Source of the DNA: Actinomadura sp. NBRC 104412
Lineage (GTDB): Bacteria > Actinomycetota > Actinomycetes > Streptosporangiales > Streptosporangiaceae
Length of the DNA: 64,000 nucleotides
Reading direction: 5' to 3'
Assembly (NCBI RefSeq): GCF_030269515.1
Contig: NZ_BSTM01000003.1
Location: forward strand, 100,102 to 164,101
In this document: positions 22,946 through 32,499 of the stretch, in pieces
Position numbering within the stretch: position 1 is the stretch's first letter
Layout: the number at the start of each line of letters is the position of its first letter
The notes under the pieces: model-generated
Databases searched by the model: none
What the model was told of the DNA's origin: nothing
The model's input: the letters and a program-made list of their open reading frames with translations, nothing else
Made by a program: the position numbers and the translations under genes

Positions 22946-24139
22946 GTGTCTCGCCGCCTGTTCACCTCCGAGTCCGTCACCGAGGGACACCCGGACAAGA
23001 TCGCGGACCAGATCAGCGACGCCATCCTCGACGCGATGATCAAGGACGACCCGGGCAGCCGGGTCGCCGTCGAGACCCTGATCACCACCGGCCAGGTGCA
23101 CGTGGCCGGCGAGGTGACCACCGAGACCTACGTGGACATCCCCGGGGTGATCCGCGACAAGATCCTGGAGATCGGCTACGACTCGTCCAAGAAGGGCTTC
23201 GACGGCCACTCCTGCGGCGTGTCGGTGTCCATCGGCGCGCAGTCGCCCGACATCGCGCAGGGCGTGGACGACGCCTACGAGGCCCGTGAGGGCGAGGGCA
23301 CCGACGAGCTGGACCGCCAGGGCGCCGGCGACCAGGGCCTGATGTTCGGCTACGCCACCCGCGAGACCCCCGAGCTGATGCCGCTGCCGATCACGCTGGC
23401 GCACAAGCTGGCGCAGCGGCTGTCGGCGGTGCGCAAGAGCGGCCTGGTGCCCTACCTGCGTCCCGACGGGAAGACCCAGGTGACCATCGAGTACGACGGC
23501 GACCGCGCGGTGCGCCTGGACACCGTCGTGGTGTCCTCGCAGCACGCCCCCGACATCGACCTCAAGGAACTGCTGACCCCCGACATCAAGGAGCACGTGG
23601 TCGACCCGGTGCTGGCCGAGTTCGACCTGGACGCCGACGGCTACCGGCTGCTGGTCAACCCCACCGGGCGGTTCGAGATCGGCGGGCCGATGGGCGACGC
23701 GGGCCTGACCGGACGCAAGATCATCGTGGACACCTACGGCGGCATGGCCCGGCACGGCGGCGGCGCCTTCTCCGGCAAGGACCCGTCCAAGGTCGACCGT
23801 TCCGCCGCGTACGCGATGCGCTGGGTGGCCAAGACCATCGTGGCCGCCGAGCTGGCCGACCGCGCCGAGGTGCAGGTCGCCTACGCGATCGGCAAGGCGC
23901 ACCCGGTCGGGGTCTTCGTGGAGACCTTCGGCACCGAGAAGGTGCCGGCCGAGAAGATCCAGCAGGCCGTCCTGGACGTCTTCGACCTGCGTCCCGCCGC
24001 GATCGTCCGCGACCTGGACCTGCTCCGCCCGATCTACTCCCAGACCGCCGCGTACGGCCACTTCGGCCGTCCCGAGCCGGACTTCTCCTGGGAGCGCACC
24101 GACCGCGCCGCCGACCTGGCGAAGGCCGCCGGCCTCTGA
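22946..24139 (+). CDS. metK: S-adenosylmethionine synthase
   Basis: 397 residues. It makes S-adenosylmethionine from methionine and ATP. Family signatures are [32 protein letters not shown] and [22 protein letters not shown] 22946 is preceded by AAGGAG 10 nt upstream. The frame is open further upstream, but there is no homology there. A perfect palindrome terminator follows the stop at 24148. Confidence 0.97.
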   Translation: MSRRLFTSESVTEGHPDKIADQISDAILDAMIKDDPGSRVAVETLITTGQVHVAGEVTTETYVDIPGVIRDKILEIGYDSSKKGFDGHSCGVSVSIGAQSPDIAQGVDDAYEAREGEGTDELDRQGAGDQGLMFGYATRETPELMPLPITLAHKLAQRLSAVRKSGLVPYLRPDGKTQVTIEYDGDRAVRLDTVVVSSQHAPDIDLKELLTPDIKEHVVDPVLAEFDLDADGYRLLVNPTGRFEIGGPMGDAGLTGRKIIVDTYGGMARHGGGAFSGKDPSKVDRSAAYAMRWVAKTIVAAELADRAEVQVAYAIGKAHPVGVFVETFGTEKVPAEKIQQAVLDVFDLRPAAIVRDLDLLRPIYSQTAAYGHFGRPEPDFSWERTDRAADLAKAAGL

Positions 24140-24147
24140 CCGGACCG

Positions 24148-24183
24148 GCGAAGGCCCCGGAGACGCGTCTCCGGGGCCTTCGC
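24148..24183 (+). terminator. metK terminator, perfect 36-bp palindrome
   Basis: GCGAAGGCCCCGGAGACG (24148-24165) is followed directly by its exact reverse complement (24166-24183), 9 nt after the metK stop. In RNA the central GACGCGTC would open as the loop. It also lies just past the 3' end of the tRNA-like gene on the other strand. Confidence 0.85.
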
Positions 24184-24195
24184 GTGCGCACGGGG

Positions 24196-24269
24196 GCAGG
24201 CCAGCCGGAATCGAACCGGCGTCCTCCCGGATGTGGGTCCGGGCGCGACGACCTCTGCGCTACGACCTG
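24196..24269 (-). tRNA. tRNA-like gene with non-canonical anticodon loop
   Basis: On the minus strand 74 nt fold as a cloverleaf. Acceptor CAGGTCG pairs with TGGCCTG, then T8-A9. The D arm has GCG/CGC and a loop with A14, G15, G18 and G19. The anticodon stem is CCCGG/CCGGG, the variable loop AGGAC, and the T arm GCCGG-TTCGATT-CCGGC, which is perfect. The anticodon loop is ACCCACAT: eight bases, or six if a further A-T pair forms, and without the universal T33. No CCA is encoded. It may be a pseudo-tRNA or a specialised tRNA-like RNA. I do not assign an amino acid. Confidence 0.6.
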
Positions 24270-24346
24270 CCGACCGGCACCCTATCCAATGGAGCCTCTC
24301 TTGAAGCCTTTCTGCGGTGTCGGGTGGGTCTGGTAGGACGGGGGAC

Positions 24347-26500
24347 GTGACGTATGACGGCGGGCCAGGGAAGTCTGATCCCGGCCCCGGGGTGATCCCG
24401 GGGCTGGGGGACGTGCCCAGGGTGCCCGCCGGCGGGTCCGGGACCTCTCCCAAGAAGGGCGCGGGAAAGAAGAAGGGGGCCAAGGAGCCCGCCGCGCGGT
24501 TGCCGGTCGCCCGGGTCGCCGTGGACGTGTCGCTCGCGCACCTTGACCGGCCCTTCGACTACCACGTGCCGGCGGCGATGGACGAGACGGTGGTGCCCGG
24601 GTGCCGGGTGCGGGTCCGGTTCGCGGGGCAGCTCGTGGACGGGTTCGTGCTCGATCGGGTGGCCGAGAGCGCGCATGAGGGGCGGTTGTCGTTCCTGGAG
24701 CGGGTCACCTCGTCCGAGCCCGTGCTGTCACCGGAGATCGCCGCGCTGGCCAGGGAGGTGGCCGACCGGTACGCGGGGACCTTCGCCGACGTGCTGCGGC
24801 TCGCCGTGCCGCCTCGCCACGCGCGGGTGGAGGCGGAGCCGGACGAAGGGCCGTGGTCACAGGAGCCGCCTGAGGTCGGGGGTCCCGGGCCTTGGGCGGC
24901 CTACCCTGCGGGCCGGTCGTTCCTCAGAGCGCTGGAGGAGGGCCGCGCGCCGCGCGCCGTGTGGACGGCGTTGCCCGGTCCCGAGTGGCCGGTGGCGATC
25001 GCGCGGGCGGTGGCGGCCACGCTCGCGGGCGGGCGGGGCGCGCTCGTGGTGGTGGCGGACGGACGGGACGTCGACCGCGTCGATGCGGCGCTGACCGAGG
25101 AGCTTGGGGGGAGCGGTCGCCGGCATGTCGCGCTCACGGCGGAGCTGGGCCCGGCCGAGCGCTACCGGCGGTGGCTCGCCGTACGCAGGGGCCGGGTGCG
25201 GGCGGTGGTGGGTACGCGGGCGGCCATGTTCGCCCCTGTCGCCGATCTGGGTCTGGTGGTGGTGTGGGACGACGGTGACGACGTCCACGCCGAGCCGCAC
25301 GCCCCCTACCCGCACGCGCGTGAAGTGCTGGCGTTGCGCGCGCACAGGGCGGGAGCCGGGGCACTGATCGGGGGGTTCACGCGGACGACCGAGGCGACGC
25401 AGCTTGTGGAGTCGGGTTGGGCGCACACCCTGGCCGCCGAGCGCAATCGGGTGCGCCGCTCGATGCCGCGCGTGCGTCCGGTAGGGGACGACGCGGAGGT
25501 CGCCAGGGACAACGCGGCCCGCACCGCACGGCTCACTCACATCGGGTTCGAGACGGCGCGGCAGGCGTTGGAGAAAGGGCCTGTCCTGGTGCAGGTTCCG
25601 CGCCGCGGCTACCTGCCCGGCCTGGCCTGTGTACGGTGCCGCACCCCGGCCCGGTGTGAGGCATGCCAGGGGCCGCTCGCGCTGAGGTCGGCCCATGCCG
25701 CCCCGTACTGCCGGTGGTGCGGTCGTATCGCGGGTGACTGGGCCTGCCCCGAGTGCGGCCACCGCCACATGCGGGCGGTCGTCGTCGGTGCGCGCCGTAC
25801 GGCCGAGGAACTGGGGCGCGCCTTCCCGGGGGTTCCGGTGCGCACGTCCGGTAAGGACGCGGTGCTCGACCGGGTGGGGGAGGCACCGGCTCTTGTGGTG
25901 TCCACTCCAGGGGCCGAGCCCGTCGCCGAGGGCGAGGGTTATGCGGCCGCGCTGCTCCTGGACGGGTGGGTGCTGCTGGGCCGGGCCGACCTGAGGGCGG
26001 GGGAGGAGACGCTGCGGCGCTGGATGAACGCCGCCGCGCTGCTGAGGCCGTCCGCGCCCCTGGTGGTCTCCGCCGACGGCGGGCTGCCGCCCGCGCAGGC
26101 GCTCCTCCGCTGGGACCCGATCACCTACGCCGAGCGCGAGCTGGCCGACCGCCGTCACGCCGGGTTCCCCCCGGCCGCCCGCATGGCGTCGCTGACCGGG
26201 ACACCGGCGGCGATCAGGGACCTGCTCGCCCACGCCAGGCTCCCGGACGGCGCGGAGATCCTCGGCCCCGTCCCGCTGGCGGGAAGGGACGGCGCCGACC
26301 AGAGAGCGGGCAGGGAAGCGGGCAGGGAAGCGGACAGGGAGGCTGGCAGGGAGGTCGACAGGGAACGCGCGCTCGTCCGGGTGCCCAGGTCCGCCGGGCC
26401 GGCTCTGGGCAAGGCGCTCCAGGCGGCGCAGGGGATACGCAGCGCCCGCAAGGCGCCCGATCCTGTGCGGGTGCAGATCGACCCGCTCGAACTCATCTGA
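24347..26500 (+). CDS. priA: Primosomal protein N' (PriA), probably without helicase activity
   Basis: 717 residues. It should recognise stalled forks and aid replication restart. After a low-complexity N-terminus (about 1-45), the 3'-DNA-binding domain reads VAVDVSLAHLDRPFDYHVP. The zinc-binding cysteines are in CVRCRTPARCEACQG and YCRWCGRIAGDWACPECG. The P-loop Lys of active PriA helicases is absent: the position reads GALVVVADGRD. This degeneration is known for actinobacterial PriA. GTG 24347 was chosen because the charged N-terminus begins there. A repeat-encoded linker is at residues about 653-674. Confidence 0.9.
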   Translation: MTYDGGPGKSDPGPGVIPGLGDVPRVPAGGSGTSPKKGAGKKKGAKEPAARLPVARVAVDVSLAHLDRPFDYHVPAAMDETVVPGCRVRVRFAGQLVDGFVLDRVAESAHEGRLSFLERVTSSEPVLSPEIAALAREVADRYAGTFADVLRLAVPPRHARVEAEPDEGPWSQEPPEVGGPGPWAAYPAGRSFLRALEEGRAPRAVWTALPGPEWPVAIARAVAATLAGGRGALVVVADGRDVDRVDAALTEELGGSGRRHVALTAELGPAERYRRWLAVRRGRVRAVVGTRAAMFAPVADLGLVVVWDDGDDVHAEPHAPYPHAREVLALRAHRAGAGALIGGFTRTTEATQLVESGWAHTLAAERNRVRRSMPRVRPVGDDAEVARDNAARTARLTHIGFETARQALEKGPVLVQVPRRGYLPGLACVRCRTPARCEACQGPLALRSAHAAPYCRWCGRIAGDWACPECGHRHMRAVVVGARRTAEELGRAFPGVPVRTSGKDAVLDRVGEAPALVVSTPGAEPVAEGEGYAAALLLDGWVLLGRADLRAGEETLRRWMNAAALLRPSAPLVVSADGGLPPAQALLRWDPITYAERELADRRHAGFPPAARMASLTGTPAAIRDLLAHARLPDGAEILGPVPLAGRDGADQRAGREAGREADREAGREVDRERALVRVPRSAGPALGKALQAAQGIRSARKAPDPVRVQIDPLELI
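26304..26365. repeat. Short tandem repeats inside priA
   Basis: About five imperfect 12-bp units of the type GCGGGCAGGGAA repeat in frame and encode AGREAGREADREAGREVDRE, a charged linker between the last PriA domains. The unit is a multiple of three, so copy-number change would keep the frame. Confidence 0.8.
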
Positions 26501-26531
26501 ACCGCCACCGGCGAGCCACTAAGGTTCTCGG

Positions 26532-28367
26532 GTGGCCGAGAACTGGGTGGACGGCGTCGCCGACGAGCTGCGCCGCTGGGCGGACGCGCGGGACGCCGCG
26601 GAGGGCGGCCGGGGCGGGGAGGCCGTGGACGTGCGGGGGGTCGTGCTGCTGCTCGACCTGGCCCGCGAAGAGCTCGGCCTCGCGGACGCCGCGGACCTGA
26701 CGCCGGATCTGCTGCGCCGGCTGATGCTGGAGGTCTTCCCCGGGTCCGTGGTCGCGGACGGCGAGGAGGCGCCCGAGGTCGTGCGGGCCGCCCGCTGCCT
26801 GCTCGCGTACCTGCGCGAGTCGGGCGCGGTCACCGCCGGGGCCGCCGACGCGCTGGAGGACGCGCTCGACCGGCTCGTCCCCGAGTTCGAGGAGGTCGTC
26901 GCGGCGGCGGACGGGGAGGAGCGGCGCGCCGCGGCCGAGCTGATCACCGGGATGATGATGGCCGACGGGGTGCCCGTGGACGACGAGGACGCGGTCGACC
27001 GGTGGGTGAGGGACTTCGAGGCGCTGCCCGAGGAGGAACGGTACGCGCGTACCGAGGAGTACCTGCGCGAGGCCGAGGAGCGGATCGTTCCGCCCGTCCG
27101 GCTGGCGCCCGAGGCCGAGGTGGCCGCGGCGGCGCGCGCGTCGGCGCTGACCGGGGAGGTCCGCGCGCTGGCGGCGTGGACGGACGGCGGGCGTCCCGTG
27201 GACGAGTTCGGAGATCTGGGCGCCGCTGACGCCGTCGCGGCGGCCGAGTCCCTCGGCCTGGCCACGCCCAGGCGTTCACCGGCGGTCGAGAGCCAGGCGG
27301 ACCTGCCCGAGCTCGACCGGCTCTGGTGGGCCGCCGTGGACGCCGGGGTGATCGCCGAAGCCGGCGGCACGGCCACGCCGGGACCGAACCACGGCGTGCT
27401 GGACGGACCCGACGACGCGGCGATGCTGGACGTCTGGGTGCGCGTGTTCGACGGGGTGGCGGTGCCCGGCCACGACCCCGAGGACGGGCTGGACGCGGTG
27501 CGGCTCGTCCAGAACGAGCTGACCGGGGTGCTGCTCCACCTGTACGAGCAGGAGGCGCCCACGCCGCCGGAGGAGCTGGCGGAGCTGCTGGTCGGGCATG
27601 TCATGGAGGCGTACGAGGTCGGCGACGCCGCCGAGCTTGCCGGGGCGGTCGCGGCGGCACTGGCCCTGGAGATCGACGACCTGACCCGCTGGGGCGTGCT
27701 GGACGGCGCCGGTGAGGGCCACGTCCTCACCCCGCTCGGCGTGTGGGCCGTGCGGGAGCTGCTGCTGGCCGACGGCTTCGCCGCCCCGGTGGTGGGCGAG
27801 CTGGCGGACGCGCCCGCCGCCGCGCTGGTGTCCGGGCTCGCCTGGCACCGCCAGGACACCGCCGACGAGGAGATCACTGGCTGGCTGGAGGGACGGGACG
27901 CCGAGGCCGCCGCCCGCGAGCTGCTGGAGGTCATGCGCACCGGCGGTCCCGGCGCCCGCAACCTCGCCGCCGCCGTCCTGCAGCGCGTGGGGCCGGAGGC
28001 CGCCGGTGTCGTGCGCGAGGCGAGCGAGGAGCGTCCCGTCCGCCCCTACGCCGTGCTGTGGCTGGACCGGCTGGCCGAGGGCACGGACGGCGGCGGGCTC
28101 GGCCGCGACGACTACCTGTGGCTGTTCGTCGACACCGTCGCCGGGATGCTGGAGACCGCCGAGCCGCGCGACGCGGTCGCCGCCGCCGTGACCGACGCCC
28201 CGGCGGGCGCCGACCTGACCGGCATGGTGGAGGAGATGTGGCGCGCCGACCATCCGGGGGTGGTGGACGTGCTGGCGGCGCTCGGCGCCCACCATCCCGA
28301 CCGGGCGATCGCGAAGGCCGCCCGCACCGCCGCGTACAAGGCGCGGTCGGTGCGATCACCTTCGTAG
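26532..28367 (+). CDS. Uncharacterised acidic, helix-rich protein
   Basis: 611 residues, soluble, no signal peptide or membrane segment. It is strongly acidic and Ala-rich and predicted mainly helical. The C-terminal 150 residues have HEAT-like helical pairs (GARNLAAAVLQRVGPEAAGV, VVDVLAALGAHHPDRAIAKA). A central segment reads LTRWGVLDGAGEGHVLTPLG, resembling a winged-helix tail. I recognise no enzyme motif. It lies 31 bp after priA and before def, both replication/translation genes, and is probably co-transcribed with priA. I can only call it a conserved-looking actinomycete protein of unknown role. GTG 26532 is chosen. Confidence 0.7.
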   Translation: MAENWVDGVADELRRWADARDAAEGGRGGEAVDVRGVVLLLDLAREELGLADAADLTPDLLRRLMLEVFPGSVVADGEEAPEVVRAARCLLAYLRESGAVTAGAADALEDALDRLVPEFEEVVAAADGEERRAAAELITGMMMADGVPVDDEDAVDRWVRDFEALPEEERYARTEEYLREAEERIVPPVRLAPEAEVAAAARASALTGEVRALAAWTDGGRPVDEFGDLGAADAVAAAESLGLATPRRSPAVESQADLPELDRLWWAAVDAGVIAEAGGTATPGPNHGVLDGPDDAAMLDVWVRVFDGVAVPGHDPEDGLDAVRLVQNELTGVLLHLYEQEAPTPPEELAELLVGHVMEAYEVGDAAELAGAVAAALALEIDDLTRWGVLDGAGEGHVLTPLGVWAVRELLLADGFAAPVVGELADAPAAALVSGLAWHRQDTADEEITGWLEGRDAEAAARELLEVMRTGGPGARNLAAAVLQRVGPEAAGVVREASEERPVRPYAVLWLDRLAEGTDGGGLGRDDYLWLFVDTVAGMLETAEPRDAVAAAVTDAPAGADLTGMVEEMWRADHPGVVDVLAALGAHHPDRAIAKAARTAAYKARSVRSPS

Positions 28368-28434
28368 ACTGGACCATCGATCCCGAGCGTTCCGGACCCG
28401 GTACCGGCGTCCCAGGCAGGAAACGGAGTCCTCG

Positions 28435-28980
28435 TTGGCCGTCAAGCCCATCCGCCTTTTCGGCGATCCCGTGCTGCGCACCCCGGCCGAGCCCGTCAAG
28501 GACTTCGACAAGGAACTGCGGCAGCTCGTCAAGGACCTCACCGACACGATGATCGACGCCCCGGGGGCGGGGCTCGCGGCGCCGCAGCTCGGCGTGGGGC
28601 TGCGGGTGTTCACCTACTACGTGGACGACCGGCTGGGGCACCTGGTCAACCCCACCCTGGACCTGTCGGAGGAGCAGGAGACCGACGACGAGGGCTGCCT
28701 GTCGCTGCCCGGACTGGCCTTCCCCACGCCCCGCGCCGTGCGGGCGGTGGCCAAGGGGTTCGACATGTACGGCGAGCCGGTGACGCTGGAGGGCACGGAC
28801 CTGCTGGCCCGCTGCGTCCAGCACGAGACCGACCATCTGGACGGGATCATCTTCATCGACCGGATGGACCCCGAGCAGCGCAAGGCCGCGATGAAGGCGA
28901 TCCGCGAGGCCGAGTGGTTCGGCGAGCCCGCGCCCGTGGTCAAGGAGTCCCCGCACCGCACCTTCGGAAAGGCCATCTGA
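28435..28980 (+). CDS. def: Peptide deformylase
   Basis: 181 residues. It removes the formyl group from nascent N-termini. The three metal-site motifs are intact: [16 protein letters not shown] (metal Cys) and QHETDHLDG (HExxH-type His/Glu). The start is TTG 28435 ([20 protein letters not shown]), 14 nt after GGAAACGGAG. A TAGACT -10-like element is at 28365-28370, between the preceding stop and this gene. fmt begins 5 bp after its stop, which pairs formylation with deformylation in one unit. Confidence 0.96.
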   Translation: MAVKPIRLFGDPVLRTPAEPVKDFDKELRQLVKDLTDTMIDAPGAGLAAPQLGVGLRVFTYYVDDRLGHLVNPTLDLSEEQETDDEGCLSLPGLAFPTPRAVRAVAKGFDMYGEPVTLEGTDLLARCVQHETDHLDGIIFIDRMDPEQRKAAMKAIREAEWFGEPAPVVKESPHRTFGKAI

Positions 28981-28985
28981 GACCC

Positions 28986-29930
28986 GTGAAGCTGGTTTTC
29001 GCCGGTACGCCGGAGACGGCGCTCCCGTCGCTGGAGGCCCTGCTGGAGTCGCCGCGGCACGAGGTGGCCGCGGTGGTGACCCGCCCCGACGCGCCGTCGG
29101 GTCGGGGCCGCGGCCTGAGGGAGAGCCCGGTCGCGCGGCGCGCCGGGGAGGCCGGGATCGAGGTGCTCAAGCCGGTGAAGGCCGGTGACCCGGAGTTCCT
29201 CGACCGGCTGCGCGCCCTCGCGCCCGACTGCTGCCCGGTGGTGGCCTACGGGGCGCTGCTGCCGCGCGCGGCCCTGGACATCCCCCGGCACGGCTGGGTG
29301 AACCTGCACTTCTCGCTGCTGCCCGCGTGGCGCGGCGCCGCGCCCGTCCAGGCGGCGATCCTGCACGGCGACGACGTGACCGGCGCGGCCACCTTCCGGA
29401 TCGAGGAGGGCCTCGACACCGGGCCGGTGTACGGGGTGCTGACCGAGCCGATCCGCCCGGACGACACCGCGGGGGACCTGCTGGGGCGGCTGGCCGTCGC
29501 GGGCGCCACGCTGCTGCGCGACACGATGGACGGGATCGAGGCCGGGGTGCTGGAGGCCCGCCCGCAGCCGGAGGAGGGCGTCTCGCACGCCCCCAAGATC
29601 ACCACCGCGGACGCGCGGGTCGACTGGACCGCGCCCGCCCAGCGCGTCGACCGGCTGATCCGCGCCTGCACGCCCACGCCGGGCGCCTGGACGACGTTCC
29701 GCGGCGAACGGCTCAAGCTCGGGCCGGTCCGCCCGGCCGCGGGCGGCGGCGCGCTCGGCGGCGAGCCGCTGGGGCCGGGGCGGATCCGCGCCTCCAAGAA
29801 GGAGGTCCTGGTCGGCACCGGCACCCATCCCGTCGCGCTGGGCGAGGTGCAGCCGCAGGGCAGGCGGCGGATGTCCGCGCTGGACTGGACACGCGGCGCG
29901 GCCCTCACCGGTGAGGACGTCCTGGTCTGA
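28986..29930 (+). CDS. fmt: Methionyl-tRNA formyltransferase
   Basis: 314 residues. It formylates initiator Met-tRNA using 10-formyl-tetrahydrofolate. N-terminal Rossmann start [19 protein letters not shown], the catalytic region [20 protein letters not shown], and THF-binding [12 protein letters not shown] are present. The C-terminal barrel binds tRNA. GTG 28986 lies 5 bp after def. The stop overlaps the rsmB ATG by one base (TGATG). Confidence 0.96.
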   Translation: MKLVFAGTPETALPSLEALLESPRHEVAAVVTRPDAPSGRGRGLRESPVARRAGEAGIEVLKPVKAGDPEFLDRLRALAPDCCPVVAYGALLPRAALDIPRHGWVNLHFSLLPAWRGAAPVQAAILHGDDVTGAATFRIEEGLDTGPVYGVLTEPIRPDDTAGDLLGRLAVAGATLLRDTMDGIEAGVLEARPQPEEGVSHAPKITTADARVDWTAPAQRVDRLIRACTPTPGAWTTFRGERLKLGPVRPAAGGGALGGEPLGPGRIRASKKEVLVGTGTHPVALGEVQPQGRRRMSALDWTRGAALTGEDVLV

Positions 29931-31372
29931 TGCCTCCCGCACGCAACCGCCGAGGCGGCCACGGGCGCCCCGGCCGCACCCGCAGGCCACCCGGGCCGCG
30001 CCGTACGGGACGTCCCGAGGACCTGGTGCGCCGCACCGCCTTCGACGTGATCCGCGCCGTGGAGACCCGCGACGCCTACGCCAACCTGCTGCTGCCGTCC
30101 CGGCTGCGCGACCGCGGGCTGACCGGCAGGGACGCCGCCCTGGCCACCGAGCTCACCTACGGCACGCTGCGCGGCCGCGGCACCTACGACGCCGTGCTGG
30201 CGCTGTGCAGCGACCGCGAGCTGCGCCGCATCGACCCGCCGCTGCTGGACGTGCTGCGTCTCGGCGCGCACCAGATCCTGGCCACCCGCATCCCGCCGCA
30301 CGCCGCCGTCGGGACGGCCGTCGACCTGGCGCGCTCGGTGGCCGGTCCCGGGCAGGCCAAGTTCGCCAACGCGGTGCTGCGCAAGGTCGCCACCCGCGAC
30401 CTGGACGGCTGGCTCGCGATCGTCGTCCCCGGCCACGGCGGCGAGACGGCCCGCCTCGCCGTCGCGCACAGCCACCCCGCGTGGATCGTCAGCGCGCTGC
30501 GCGACGCCCTGGGACCCGACCGCGGTGAGATCGAGGACCTGCTGGAGGCCGACAACCGGCGTCCCCGCGTCACCCTCGTGGCCCGCCCCGGCCGGGCGGC
30601 CGTCGCGGACCTGCTGGAGGCGGGCGCCGAGCCCGCGCCCTACTCGCCGTACGCGGCGGTGCTGCCCGAGGGCGACCCGGCGGCGATCGACGCGGTGCGG
30701 GACGGCCGCGCCGCCGTCCAGGACGAAGCGAGCCAGCTCGTGGCCCTGGCGCTGGCGGCCGTGCCCGTCGAGGGACGCGACGAGCGCTGGGCCGACCTGT
30801 GCGCGGGTCCCGGCGGGAAGGCGGGGCTGCTGTCGGGCCTGGCGGCCGAGCACGGCGCCCGGCTGCTGGCCGCCGACGTCCAGCCGCAGCGTGCCACGCT
30901 GGTGCGCCGCGCCGTCTACGACCGGGCGGGGGTGGTCGTCGCCGACGGCCGCGTCCCGGCCTGGCTGCCCGGCACGTTCGACCGGGTCCTGCTGGACGTG
31001 CCGTGCACCGGGCTGGGCGCGCTGCGCCGCCGCCCCGAGGCCCGCTGGCGGCGCGGCCCCGAGTCCGTGGCCGAGCTCGGCCCGTTGCAGCGCGACCTGC
31101 TGCGGCACGCCCTCGACGCGGTACGTCCCGGGGGAGTGGTGGCGTACGTGACGTGCTCGCCGCACATCGCCGAGACCCGGGTCGTGGTGGACGACGTGCT
31201 GCGCGGTCGCGAGGACGTCGAACGGCTCGGCTCGCCGGCCGTGCTCGCCGGGCTGGCGCCGGGGCTCACCGGCCTCGGGGACGGCCCCTACGCCCAGTTC
31301 TGGCCGCACCGGCACGGCACCGACGCGATGTTCCTCGCCCTGCTCAGGAAGGGTGACGCGCCGGACGGGTGA
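29930..31372 (+). CDS. rsmB: 16S rRNA (cytosine-967) methyltransferase RsmB
   Basis: 480 residues. The N-terminus is a basic tail of about 30 residues, then a NusB-like RNA-binding domain (about 35-165; AFDVIRAVETRDAYANLLLP, KFANAVLRKV). The C-terminal SAM-dependent domain has the SAM site LCAGPGGKAGLLSGLA, motif IV DVPCTGLGALRRRPEARWR and motif VI TCSPHIAETR, giving the two cysteines of m5C methylases. It methylates 16S rRNA. It follows def and fmt, as in many bacteria. Confidence 0.95.
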   Translation: MPPARNRRGGHGRPGRTRRPPGPRRTGRPEDLVRRTAFDVIRAVETRDAYANLLLPSRLRDRGLTGRDAALATELTYGTLRGRGTYDAVLALCSDRELRRIDPPLLDVLRLGAHQILATRIPPHAAVGTAVDLARSVAGPGQAKFANAVLRKVATRDLDGWLAIVVPGHGGETARLAVAHSHPAWIVSALRDALGPDRGEIEDLLEADNRRPRVTLVARPGRAAVADLLEAGAEPAPYSPYAAVLPEGDPAAIDAVRDGRAAVQDEASQLVALALAAVPVEGRDERWADLCAGPGGKAGLLSGLAAEHGARLLAADVQPQRATLVRRAVYDRAGVVVADGRVPAWLPGTFDRVLLDVPCTGLGALRRRPEARWRRGPESVAELGPLQRDLLRHALDAVRPGGVVAYVTCSPHIAETRVVVDDVLRGREDVERLGSPAVLAGLAPGLTGLGDGPYAQFWPHRHGTDAMFLALLRKGDAPDG

Positions 31373-31484
31373 ACGGCCGGGAACCTTTGCGTGTTGCGGA
31401 GACGTCGAGCCGGTAGCGCTCAGTAATCTCGATGGCGCTCGTGGGGCGCCGGGGGCGCCCGCCGGTCGACGCGTAGGGAGATCC

Positions 31485-32486
31485 GTGCTCACCGACACCA
31501 TGCACGTCGTGTCGTTCTTCGGCAGCGCGGGCTTCTACGTGCCGGTCCTGGTGCTCGTCTACTGGTGCGTGGACCGCGGGCAGGGGGCGCGGGCGGCGGT
31601 GGCGCTGCTGCTGAGCGCCGCCGTGAACGTCACGCTGAAGCTGCTGTTCCACGACCCCCGCCCGTTCTGGACCGACCACTCGGTCACCGGGCACGAGCCC
31701 CACGACTCGTTCGGCATGCCCTCGGGGCACGCCCAGAACGCCCCTGTGTTCTGGGGGCTCCTCGCCGCGTGGACCCGCCGGGGCGCGCCGTGGGCCGCGG
31801 CCGCCGCGGTGGTCGCGCTGATCGGCGTGTCCAGGATCGTGCTCGGCGTCCACTCACCGGGGCAGGTCGTGGCCGGATGGCTGGTCGGCGCCGGTCTCCT
31901 GGGCGTCGTGCTGTGGGCCGAGCCGCGTGTCGTGCCGTGGTGGACGCGGCGTCCCCTCGTCCAGCAGCTCGGGCTGAGCCTGGCGACGGGGCTGGCGTTC
32001 GTCGCGGCCATGTGGGCCGCCATGCGGCCGCTGGACGGCTGGCGCTGGCCCGCCGGCTGGGCGCGCAGGATCGTCGAGGCGGGCGGCAGCCTGGAGCCGG
32101 TCTCGCTGGCCGAGGGCGCCGCCGCGGCGGGCGGGCTGTGCGGCCTGCTGGCGGGACTGTCCCTCGCGAACCGGCTGGTCGGGTACGAGCCGGGCGGCGC
32201 GGTGTGGCGGCGGCTGGCCCGGATCCCGGTGGGCGTGGCCGGGGGCCTGGTGATCTTCACGGCCGGGCTGTTCCTGGGCGACGATCCGGTGCCGGCGTTC
32301 ATCGTCCAGGCCGTGCTCGGCGTGTGGGTGGCGGCGGGCGCCCCGGAGGCGTTCATCCGCCTGGGGCTCGCCGGGCGCACCCCCCGCGTGCTCACCCGGC
32401 CGGGTGAGGGACGTCCCGGCAGGGCGGCGAACCCGTTCGGGGGGTCTGGGGGACCTCCCCCGGGAGATACGGGCGTCCGGCAATAG
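31485..32486 (+). CDS. PAP2-family membrane phosphatase
   Basis: 333 residues, about eight membrane segments. The three PAP2 motifs are visible: [17 protein letters not shown] and [13 protein letters not shown]. In the third, the Asp that normally supports the nucleophilic His (H-x3-D) is Gln, so activity or specificity may differ. The family dephosphorylates lipid phosphates such as phosphatidate or undecaprenyl pyrophosphate at the membrane. After the motifs there is a membrane extension of about 150 residues not found in short PAP2 enzymes. GTG 31485 follows GGGAG. The 112-bp gap after rsmB holds a GGCGCC/GGCGCC hairpin. Confidence 0.85.
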   Translation: MLTDTMHVVSFFGSAGFYVPVLVLVYWCVDRGQGARAAVALLLSAAVNVTLKLLFHDPRPFWTDHSVTGHEPHDSFGMPSGHAQNAPVFWGLLAAWTRRGAPWAAAAAVVALIGVSRIVLGVHSPGQVVAGWLVGAGLLGVVLWAEPRVVPWWTRRPLVQQLGLSLATGLAFVAAMWAAMRPLDGWRWPAGWARRIVEAGGSLEPVSLAEGAAAAGGLCGLLAGLSLANRLVGYEPGGAVWRRLARIPVGVAGGLVIFTAGLFLGDDPVPAFIVQAVLGVWVAAGAPEAFIRLGLAGRTPRVLTRPGEGRPGRAANPFGGSGGPPPGDTGVRQ

Positions 32487-32489
32487 ACT
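32484..32489 (+). promoter_or_regulatory. Putative -10 element of rpe
   Basis: TAGACT ends 10 nt before the rpe ATG, and no Shine-Dalgarno is evident in CGGCCGCATC. Transcription from this element would give a leaderless or nearly leaderless mRNA. The same hexamer precedes def, metK and the gene at 36910. Confidence 0.35.
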
Positions 32490-32499
32490 CGGCCGCATC

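Noticed and set aside
24196..24269. tRNA-like gene as an integration site of a mobile element
   Set aside because: No integrase, no direct repeat of the 3' end and only housekeeping genes lie on either side.
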